From Candidatus Desulfofervidaceae bacterium (lineage in GTDB: Bacteria; Desulfobacterota; Desulfofervidia; Desulfofervidales; Desulfofervidaceae): a stretch of 5,266 nt of DNA. Positions within the stretch are counted from its first letter, which is position 1. Each line of letters begins with the position of its first letter. The position numbers and the translations under genes were made by a program. Location: the NCBI GenBank assembly GCA_021160485.1, contig JAGHCL010000174.1:1-5266 (forward strand). Reading direction: 5' to 3'. The notes under the pieces were generated by a model, which was not told the origin of the DNA, ran no database searches, and saw nothing but the letters and a program-made list of their open reading frames with translations. Positions 1 through 4,339 of this stretch are shown piece after piece.

Positions 1-2
1 AG

Positions 3-131
3 TGGGCTAAGGCCGCTGCACACGTCCGCACGAAGGCAACACACGCTCAATGGGATGAATTCGAACTAGAGGACGTCAATACGACGATCAGTTTTACTGA
101 AGAGCTAATACGCAAACATCTAAAACACTAA
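3..131 (+). CDS. 3' end of an unidentified gene, probably an integron cassette ORF
   Basis: An open frame enters from the left edge and ends at TAA 129-131, giving the last 42 residues of a protein (starts WAKAAAHVRT, ends ELIRKHLKH). The tail is hydrophilic, with an acidic stretch (DEFELEDVN) followed by a basic, probably helical C-terminus. I do not recognise the family and assign no function. The stop codon sits one base before the first core box of an attC-like site, the usual layout of an integron gene cassette, where attC follows the stop closely. The coding call rests on the open frame to the edge and on this position. It is a partial gene; the start lies outside the window. Confidence 0.5.
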   Translation, partial: WAKAAAHVRTKATHAQWDEFELEDVNTTISFTEELIRKHLKH

Positions 132-132
132 T

Positions 133-186
133 GTATAACAAGCAGCTTAACACGGACTAGCCAACCGGTTAGCCGTAGCGTTAGGC
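133..186 (+). other. attC-like integron recombination site (attC1)
   Basis: The site can be laid out in canonical attC order: R'' GTATAAC (133-139), L'' GCTTAAC (145-151), variable centre (152-167), L' GTTAGC (168-173) and R' GTTAGGC (180-186). R' fits GTTRRRY exactly. L'' pairs with L' with one extra T, and R'' pairs with R' at six of seven positions. In an alternative fold, 153-175 forms a hairpin of CGG plus CTAGCC against GGTTAG plus CCG, with A156 bulged and an AACC loop; GCTTAAC then pairs with R'. Extra-helical bases are a hallmark of attC sites, which are recognised as folded single strands by IntI. At 54 bp it is at the short end for the class. No integrase gene is in the window. Confidence 0.68.
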
Positions 187-231
187 ACATAAACATGGTT
201 TCATAAATTGATTGTTCTCGGAGGAGAAAAT

Positions 232-483
232 ATGGACAAGTATACGAAATTTGTTCTTTCTGTAATTGCCATTTGCTTGATTGCGATAGTGATTAAGCTT
301 TGGGAACCCAGACCTGTTTATAGTGGTTTTATGGATAAGGGGCCTACAATTGGTGATTTGATGAATCTTAGGAATCTAAAAGGCGCAAATCTAAAAAAAG
401 AGAGAGAAAGAATTATAAGAAGCATTCCTATTGTGAAAGTATATGGGACCGTTGATGTGTCAGGATCCGTATACTGCTATTGA
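232..483 (+). CDS. Small single-pass membrane protein in an integron-type cassette
   Basis: This gene encodes 83 residues and ends at TGA 481-483. I chose ATG 232 because GGAGGAG (220-226) lies five bases upstream; a longer reading from TTG 208 would run through that ribosome binding site. Residues 1-6 are short and charged, and residues about 7-24 (FVLSVIAICLIAIVIKLW) form one hydrophobic helix, either a membrane anchor or an uncleaved signal. A soluble tail of about 60 residues follows, with a basic, probably helical part (NLKKERERIIR) and an end that looks like a short beta strand pair (PIVKVYGTVDVSGSVYCY). I do not recognise the family. The gene lies between two attC-like sites in the orientation expected of a cassette of about 390 bp. 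It is more AT-rich than the attC sequences around it, which suits foreign origin. Function unknown. Confidence 0.72.
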   Translation: MDKYTKFVLSVIAICLIAIVIKLWEPRPVYSGFMDKGPTIGDLMNLRNLKGANLKKERERIIRSIPIVKVYGTVDVSGSVYCY

Positions 484-504
484 TGTCGAAAGAAATGAAC
501 CGTA

Positions 505-577
505 GCATAACCAGCTGCTGAAGTCGGACTGGCAAATCCGCTGCGCTCCGTTGCCAGCCGGTTACCCGCGTATAATC
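505..577 (+). other. attC-like site (attC2) with a degenerate R' box
   Basis: GCATAAC (505-511) is a good R''. A strong central hairpin follows: CGG (525-527) plus CTGGCAA (529-535) pairs with TTGCCAG (551-557) plus CCG (558-560), leaving A528 bulged. This is the same CGG-bulged-A-CT design as in attC1. GGTTACC (560-566) occupies the place of GGTTAGC in attC1. The expected R' (GTTATGC-like) is not present; the sequence at 570-576 is GTATAAT, which keeps only the GCG/GT edge and pairs poorly with R''. It is therefore probably the end of the cassette carrying the 83-residue gene, with a decayed or rearranged 3' boundary. Confidence 0.58.
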
Positions 578-586
578 ATAGCCTGG

Positions 587-646
587 TCAAAATAGCTCAA
601 AATAGACCAAAATGACACCCAGTTTCACCCAATTTGCACCCAGCTT
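587..646. repeat. Degenerate 10-bp phased tandem repeats
   Basis: Three successive 10-bp units of the form (T/C)CAAAAT start at 587, 597 and 607. They run directly into three units beginning CACCCA at 616, 626 and 637. The 10- to 11-base period matches one turn of the DNA helix, so all units would face the same side. The tract could be iteron-like protein sites or merely replication slippage; nothing else identifies a role. Confidence 0.45.
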
Positions 647-725
647 TAAGATAAAAGAGATTAGATCAAAAAGATAAGTCAGTTCTGCTGGCCGGTTAGA
701 CCACTGTTAGAAAATTGTTAGAAAA

Positions 726-751
726 GCAATTAGATGTATTTGCCCATGAGG
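726..751 (+). repeat. Left copy of a 26-bp imperfect direct repeat flanking the toxin-antitoxin pair
   Basis: It begins GCAAT and shares the block GTATTTGCCC then TGAGG with 1664-1689; 22 of 26 positions agree without gaps. Together with the right copy it brackets the toxin-antitoxin genes. It lies about 220 bp beyond the antitoxin stop. Confidence 0.55.
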
Positions 752-915
752 CTGCCTATTTTCTCCGTTTCCATAGCAACATGAAAAGAAATAAAAGAGT
801 GGGAAAAACAATGACAACACTTATGGCCAGGCTTTTAGGATTGTTTGAGGGGTTAGCGTGGGTTATCGTATGAAGAATATAACTGTAGGGCAGATAAGGA
901 AGTAATTCCATTTAG

Positions 916-963
916 GGTATCAAAAGGAGCAAGCATATCCTCTTTTTTCATACCTGGCTCCTT
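916..963 (-). terminator. Overlapping inverted repeats past the toxin-antitoxin operon, weak terminator candidate
   Basis: AAGGAGC (924-930) pairs with GCTCCTT (957-963). Independently, GGTAT (916-920) pairs with ATACC (950-954). The two pairs interleave, so they either compete or form a pseudoknot. Read on the minus strand, the 7-bp stem is followed by only a short T run, so it is not a textbook intrinsic terminator. It starts ten bases past the antitoxin stop, where a transcript end would be expected. Confidence 0.3.
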
Positions 964-972
964 ATAAGTCAA

Positions 973-1347
973 TTAAATGCCGATCTCCAGTGTTATCTTG
1001 CCATAATCCACGGTGGGAACCGTTCTTTTTCTATCGGTTTTTATCTTCTCTAATTTCACAAAACCCAAATCTGCCAGCAGTTTAACATCATCATTCACAT
1101 TTTTTAAGTCTCTGCCAAGGATTTTAGCCAATTCATAGATAGAACCGGGTTTGTGTTTTCTGATAGCCCTTAACACCTCAAGTCTTTTATCAGTCAGCAC
1201 AGCCCTCAAAGCATCAATATTTTCAAAATAGACAGCTTCATGTCTTTTAACCTTCTCTCCCTTTTCTAATTTTTTCCAGGTAAGAACAAACTCATTAAGG
1301 CTGTCTTCCAGAGATTTTATGCCTACTTTAATATTTTTTACTTTCAT
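973..1347 (-). CDS. HVO_A0114-family (COG4190) winged-HTH protein, TumA-like antitoxin
   Basis: This 124-residue basic protein is the likely antitoxin and autorepressor of the adjacent TumE-type toxin. Residues about 37-54 carry a family-like segment (HEAVYFENIDALRAVLTD). Residues about 55-100 form a winged helix-turn-helix: LEVLRAIRKHKPGSI, then YELAKILGRDLKNVNDDVK, then LADLGFVKLEK as the start of the wing. The RPL/GRDxKNVxxDVKxLxxLGxV pattern is typical of COG4190 predicted regulators, many of which sit next to DUF6516/TumE genes. The start ATG 1347-1345 overlaps the toxin TGA by four bases (ATGA), and a GAGGTGA ribosome binding site lies inside the toxin end, so translation is probably coupled. 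Ends with TAA. The family match is from memory of sequence pattern; antitoxin activity is inferred from the pairing. Confidence 0.82.
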   Translation of the reverse strand: MKVKNIKVGIKSLEDSLNEFVLTWKKLEKGEKVKRHEAVYFENIDALRAVLTDKRLEVLRAIRKHKPGSIYELAKILGRDLKNVNDDVKLLADLGFVKLEKIKTDRKRTVPTVDYGKITLEIGI

Positions 1348-1631
1348 AACTCACCTCTCTTTGCCCTTTTTACATCTTCCAAAAAATCCTTCACCAATTT
1401 ATCTATGCTTTCAAATGAATAAGGCAACTCTTTATCAAAATAATGCTTATGATCCCCTTTCCCTTCAGCGTTATCATAACCCACTATCCTCTGGCCATTC
1501 TCAATATAAACCAGAGAATATTTCAGCCCATGCGGTTTATCTTCAGTCCTTTTAACCTGCCAGATTTTCATTTCCACAATGTTGCCCTGATTATCCACAT
1601 TTTTAACATGAAAAACTAACCTGGCTTTCAT
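1344..1631 (-). CDS. TumE-family (DUF6516) toxin of a type II-like toxin-antitoxin pair
   Basis: This 95-residue protein shows the DUF6516/TumE signature in order: a first strand with VEMKIWQV (19-26), PHGLKYSLVY (33-42), RIVGYDNAEGKGDHKHY (48-64) with its conserved GYDN and GKGDHxH motif, and a C-terminal helix after YSFESIDKLVKDFLEDV (71-87). The His/Asp-rich GKGDHxH segment is the best candidate for an active site; the family is thought to contain RNA-acting toxins, but I cannot establish the mechanism here. I start at ATG 1631 because the family begins about here (MKARLVF). A longer frame from TTG 1667 would add an untypical hydrophobic leader that also overlaps the promoter. No Shine-Dalgarno sequence precedes the ATG, and the predicted transcription start is at or beside it. 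The stop overlaps the start of the antitoxin gene. Confidence 0.82.
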   Translation of the reverse strand: MKARLVFHVKNVDNQGNIVEMKIWQVKRTEDKPHGLKYSLVYIENGQRIVGYDNAEGKGDHKHYFDKELPYSFESIDKLVKDFLEDVKRAKRGEL

Positions 1632-1635
1632 ATAA

Positions 1636-1667
1636 GGTATGATATACCAAAAGAGAATAAAAGGCAA
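1636..1667 (-). promoter_or_regulatory. Candidate toxin-antitoxin promoter with operator over the -10 box
   Basis: On the minus strand, TTGCCT (1667-1662) and TATCAT (1644-1639, five of six to consensus) are separated by 17 bases. Initiation about seven bases further falls at 1631-1633, on the toxin ATG. A perfect inverted repeat GGTAT-3-ATACC (1636-1648) covers the -10 box, the right place for autorepression by the HTH antitoxin. Based on consensus matching only. Confidence 0.5.
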
Positions 1668-1689
1668 TAAAAAGTATTTGCCCCTGAGG
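1664..1689 (+). repeat. Right copy of the 26-bp imperfect direct repeat
   Basis: It matches 726-751 at 22 of 26 positions, including a 16-base core (1674-1689) with a single mismatch. Its outer end supplies part of the -35 box of the predicted toxin promoter. The two copies are 938 bp apart and in the same orientation. Confidence 0.55.
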
Positions 1690-1738
1690 AGAAACAGAGC
1701 GGATATATCCGAAGGGTCTATTTTGTTTAGTTTGCACT

Positions 1739-1770
1739 AAAAAGGTAGACCCCCAAAAACACCTTTTTTT
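1739..1770. terminator. AT-rich hairpin with T run, possible bidirectional terminator
   Basis: AAAAAGGT (1739-1746) pairs perfectly with ACCTTTTT (1761-1768) around a 14-base loop, and the plus strand continues the T run to 1770. It lies between the oxidoreductase stop at 1938 and the toxin start at 1631, both on the minus strand. The stem has only three G-C or C-G pairs at most, so termination would be weak. Its loop can also pair with 1714-1719. Confidence 0.3.
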
Positions 1771-1834
1771 AAACTTTCTCAAGCGCAAAAACGGCAGGGC
1801 AGAGCGTATAATCCCGATAAAAGACAGCCTGGTA

Positions 1835-1875
1835 GCCGAGATAAGCACCTATACGCTTAAAAAGTGCTTCTCAGC
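1835..1875 (-). terminator. Stem-loop downstream of the oxidoreductase operon
   Basis: In minus-strand RNA, GCTGAG plus AAGCAC (1875-1864) pairs with GTGCTT plus CTCGGC (1848-1835), giving about twelve pairs with one G-U and a two-base bulge. It begins 63 bases past the oxidoreductase stop. No T tract follows the stem, so it is more likely an RNA 3'-end stabiliser or a Rho-dependent end than an intrinsic terminator. Confidence 0.35.
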
Positions 1876-1937
1876 GGAGGACAGACTATTTAAATTCAGT
1901 CGGTTCAGGGTGTGGATTTTTCTTTGGCACAATCCTG

Positions 1938-3746
1938 TTAATCTCCATAGCAGGCCAAACCGCAATTCAGGCATCTTTCTGCTTCTTCTAACGCCATTTC
2001 TTCTGTAAAGCCAAGCTCTACTTCTTGAAAGTCTTTTATTCTTTCAGAAACCGGTCTTTCAGGCATCTGGTGGCGTGGTTTTAGTGGCACTTTGTTTTTA
2101 TCTATTACTGGCTCAGGCAAAAATGTTTTAAGCATCCGTTCCGGCGGTGTCACCTTACCCTTTTTAAGATAAAGGTGAATACTGCGGGCGGCCAATCTGG
2201 CTGTACCAATGGCATCCACTACCCGCTTTGGTCCCAAAACAACATCGCCAGCGGCAAAAATATAAGGAATGTTTGTCTGATAAGTTTCTGGATTGACTAT
2301 AAGCGTGCCCCGTCTGGAAATCTCTAACTCTTTACCAATCGGGTCATTTTTGAAAAAGTCGGTCTCTGGACACTGACCTATGGCTAAAATAACCGTATCC
2401 ACACTCATGCGGGTTTCTGTCCCGGGTACAGGCACCGGACATCTGCGTCCACTCGCATCTGGTTCACCCAATTCCGTTTTAATGTATTCCACCTCTTTTA
2501 ACACTCCATCTTTGCCAATGAAACGCAACGGATTGGCAAGAAAGAAAAATCTTATTCCCTCTGCTTCAGCCGCTTCAATTTCTTCAGATAATGCAGGCAT
2601 TTCTGCACGGCTGCGTCTGTAAATAATACATACTTCCTTTACACCCAAACGTATGGCTGTCCGGGCTGCATCCATGGCTACATTACCACCTCCCACTACC
2701 ATTACCCGTGGGCCAATCTCAGGACGCTTACCTTCTGCTACCTCCCGGAGGAATTCTACCCCAGAGATAACGCCTTCTAAACCTTCTCCTTCTATCTTCA
2801 GATCCCGGGCATTCCAGGCCCCAGTAGCAATAAAAACGGCCTCATATCCTTTATCACGCAAATCTTGAAGAGTAAATTCTTTGCCCAAGGCTGTGCTGGT
2901 GTGAGCCTCTATACCCAAACGCAAGATACCTTCTATTTCCCAGTCTAATACTTCCTGAGATAAACGATAATCAGGAATACCATACCGCAGCATCCCACCT
3001 AACTTAGGCATGGCCTCAAAAATTGTCACCTGATGTCCTAACCGCCTCAAGAAATAGGCACAGGCTAGACCTCCAGGACCACCGCCAATAACGGCCACTT
3101 TATGTCCACTATCAGGTGCGACAAATAGAGACAAACGCTGGCCATTACGCCATTCATAATCAGCCACAAAGCGTTTTAAAAAGTTAATGGCCACAGCTTC
3201 ATCTACCTGCCTGCGCCGACACCGTTCTTCACAGGGTCTAGGACAAACTCTCCCTAGAGTTAAAGGCATGGGCGTGTGTTCTTTAATAATCAACAGGGCT
3301 TCTTGGTGTCTCCTTTGTTTAATCTTTTGCACAAAGCGGGGGATATCTATTTGTGCTGGACAGGCCTGTTGACAAGGAGCCAAACAGTCATCTGTGCGAT
3401 TAAATCGTAAAATGGGCGAAATGGGAGAAACAAGCTCCAACACATTTTGAGGACAAGCCTTAACACACTTGCCACAACCGATACAATTTTCTATGTCTAT
3501 AATCGGCAAACCCTGCTCTCCTATGGTAATAGCCTCTTGCGGACAGGCCTGCACACAGGAGCCCAAGCCAAGACAGCCAATCTTACAAAGCAAATTAATG
3601 CCGTATTTTTCTACTGCTTCTTTACAGTCTTTAACCCCATCAGGATAAAAAAAAGCGCGAGGCGCTCGTTTGCCACCGCGACATTTCACAAAAGCATGCC
3701 TGGGAACTTTTTTCTTTTTCTTCTTGGGTTTAGCTTGTGTTGGCAT
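1938..3746 (-). CDS. RnfB-type ferredoxin domain fused to GltD/NfnB-like FAD-NAD(P)H oxidoreductase
   Basis: This 602-residue cytosolic iron-sulfur flavoprotein probably transfers electrons between ferredoxin-type carriers and NAD(P)H. Residues 1-16 are lysine-rich (six in a row at 8-13). Residues about 17-107 match the C-terminal ferredoxin part of RnfB: C22 and C41, then C54-C58-C64-C68 around CLGLGSC, then C88-C91-C94-C98 (CIGCGKCVKACP). Residues about 118-200 are the GltD-type cluster domain (C121, C125, C129, C168, C172, C176). FAD binding is seen at GGGPGG (221-226) with E244, and at FAAGD (497-501). NAD(P) binding is seen at VVGGGNVAMDAAR (350-362), and RRSR (377-380) favours NADPH. 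A last CxxCxxxC (592-599) closes the protein. The RnfB membrane helix and first cluster domain are absent. AGGAG lies six bases before the ATG, and the start overlaps the upstream carbonic anhydrase gene by 17 bases. The exact partner and any electron bifurcation are unproven. Confidence 0.88.
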   Translation of the reverse strand: MPTQAKPKKKKKKVPRHAFVKCRGGKRAPRAFFYPDGVKDCKEAVEKYGINLLCKIGCLGLGSCVQACPQEAITIGEQGLPIIDIENCIGCGKCVKACPQNVLELVSPISPILRFNRTDDCLAPCQQACPAQIDIPRFVQKIKQRRHQEALLIIKEHTPMPLTLGRVCPRPCEERCRRRQVDEAVAINFLKRFVADYEWRNGQRLSLFVAPDSGHKVAVIGGGPGGLACAYFLRRLGHQVTIFEAMPKLGGMLRYGIPDYRLSQEVLDWEIEGILRLGIEAHTSTALGKEFTLQDLRDKGYEAVFIATGAWNARDLKIEGEGLEGVISGVEFLREVAEGKRPEIGPRVMVVGGGNVAMDAARTAIRLGVKEVCIIYRRSRAEMPALSEEIEAAEAEGIRFFFLANPLRFIGKDGVLKEVEYIKTELGEPDASGRRCPVPVPGTETRMSVDTVILAIGQCPETDFFKNDPIGKELEISRRGTLIVNPETYQTNIPYIFAAGDVVLGPKRVVDAIGTARLAARSIHLYLKKGKVTPPERMLKTFLPEPVIDKNKVPLKPRHQMPERPVSERIKDFQEVELGFTEEMALEEAERCLNCGLACYGD

Positions 3747-4263
3747 TTTTCACTCCTGATTTCAGATAATTCTCTGTATACTGGATATAATTTTTAGCCG
3801 CTTGCTTAATATATTCTATCTCTGCTTCATTCAGTTCCCTTTTTACCTTGGCTGGAACTCCAACAACTAAAGTGCGTTGAGGGACAACCATATTGGGAGG
3901 CACTAAGGCTCCAGCACCAACGATACATTCCTCGTTCAGTATTGCCCCATCTAGAACAATCGCTCCCATACCGATTAAAACCCTATCCTTTACCGTACAA
4001 CCGTGTAAAATGACACCGTGGCCAATCGTCACTTCGTTACCAATAATGAGGGGATGGGTATCGTGGGTTACATGCAACAAAGCTCCATCCTGCACATTGG
4101 TGCGTTCGCCAATCCTGATATAGTGAACATCACCTCGGACAACGGCTTTAAACCAGACGCTGCTTTTTGCTCCAATGGTTACATCACCAATAATGTCTGC
4201 ACTCTCAACGATAAAGGCAGTAGGATGAATTTGGGGAATTTTACCTAAATAGGGAAGAATCAC
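3730..4263 (-). CDS. Gamma-class carbonic anhydrase (CamH/YrdA-like hexapeptide-repeat protein)
   Basis: This 177-residue left-handed beta-helix protein probably hydrates CO2 reversibly as a trimer with metal sites between subunits. The three metal-ligand histidines are visible: H64 in [11 protein letters not shown], and H82 and H87 in IGHGVILHG. Arg and Asp of RGD (about 43-45) and N/Q/D in NVQDGALLH are the usual structural residues. The acidic loop with the proton-shuttle Glu of archaeal Cam is absent, so it is of the CamH/YrdA subgroup, whose members are not all active enzymes. I start at GTG 4263: AGGAGG (4275-4270) is six bases upstream, and the product then begins [17 protein letters not shown] like its family. 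A start at ATG 4278 would place that ribosome binding site inside the gene. It follows sucD by 76 bp and overlaps the oxidoreductase start by 17 bp. Bicarbonate supply to the operon's pathway is inference. Confidence 0.85.
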   Translation of the reverse strand: MILPYLGKIPQIHPTAFIVESADIIGDVTIGAKSSVWFKAVVRGDVHYIRIGERTNVQDGALLHVTHDTHPLIIGNEVTIGHGVILHGCTVKDRVLIGMGAIVLDGAILNEECIVGAGALVPPNMVVPQRTLVVGVPAKVKRELNEAEIEYIKQAAKNYIQYTENYLKSGVKNANTS

Positions 4264-4339
4264 GTCTGTCCTCCTCATCTGTAATGAGCAATGTGCAATT
4301 AGTAAGACTCGTCACCCATTACCCGTCGCTGGTCACAAA
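4264..4339 (-). repeat. Degenerate 7-bp tandem repeat spacer between sucD and the carbonic anhydrase gene
   Basis: Read on the minus strand from the sucD stop, the spacer divides into heptamers: GTAATTT, GTGACCA, GCGACGG, GTAATGG, GTGACGA, GTCTTAC, TAATTGC, ACATTGC, TCATTAC, AGATGAG. The first five share G(T/C)(A/G)A(C/T), and three later ones share (C/T)ATT. The first unit includes the TAA stop of sucD. The AGGAGG ribosome binding site of the next gene ends the spacer. Such heptamer spacers recall the short tandem repeats of some cyanobacteria and other bacteria; a role is unknown. Confidence 0.45.

Larger units (their letters stand above)
578..972. other. Intergenic stretch without a convincing gene
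   Basis: No supported gene lies in these 395 bases. They hold a 10-bp phased repeat tract (587-646), a doubled TGTTAGAAAA (705-714 and 716-725), the left copy of a 26-bp repeat (726-751), a doubtful 30-codon ORF (781-873) and overlapping inverted repeats at 916-963 just past the antitoxin stop. I see no convincing promoter facing right and no tRNA-like fold. Confidence 0.5.
1690..1937. other. Gene-free, structure-rich spacer between the oxidoreductase and the toxin gene
   Basis: With the promoter region to its left, this makes 306 bases without a gene (1632-1937). An open frame on the minus strand across 1603-1848 has no recognisable product and overlaps the toxin promoter, so I discount it. 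The spacer holds a 12-bp palindrome (1700-1711), GGGTCTA/TAGACCC (1714-1720 and 1746-1752), a nested TTTAGT/ACTAAA hairpin (1726-1731 and 1736-1741), AAAAAGGT/ACCTTTTT (1739-1746 and 1761-1768), AGCGTATA/TATACGCT (1803-1810 and 1850-1857) and a 12-bp bulged stem at 1835-1875. It may form 3' ends for the oxidoreductase operon and a regulatory leader or binding site for the toxin operon. Confidence 0.5.

Noticed and set aside
683..715. GGCCGGTTAGACC and TGTTAGAAAA resembling attC core boxes
   Set aside because: The R'-like box does not fit GTTRRRY, no matching R'' lies upstream, and no central hairpin links them.
587..725. CRISPR-like array in the repeat-containing spacer
   Set aside because: The repeats are only about 10 bp, degenerate and directly adjacent, with no spacers of uniform length and no cas genes.
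568..1813. Identical 10-mer GCGTATAATC at 568-577 and 1804-1813, possible insertion boundaries
   Set aside because: Several exact 10-mer pairs are expected by chance in a window of this size, and the flanking bases do not extend the match.
1603..1848. 81-residue minus-strand open frame between the toxin gene and the oxidoreductase
   Set aside because: No recognisable domain, no ribosome binding site, it overlaps the toxin gene start and promoter, and it crosses strong inverted repeats.
3707..3728. A-rich run in the poly-lysine codons of the oxidoreductase containing AAAAAAG, a possible -1 slippery site
   Set aside because: The heptamer is not in the X XXY YYZ register relative to the reading frame, the downstream frame is fully coding without a shift, and no alternative product is evident.
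2380..4248. Plus-strand open frames across the oxidoreductase, carbonic anhydrase and sucD region
   Set aside because: They lie antisense to strongly conserved coding sequence and their translations match no family; they are shadows of the minus-strand genes.
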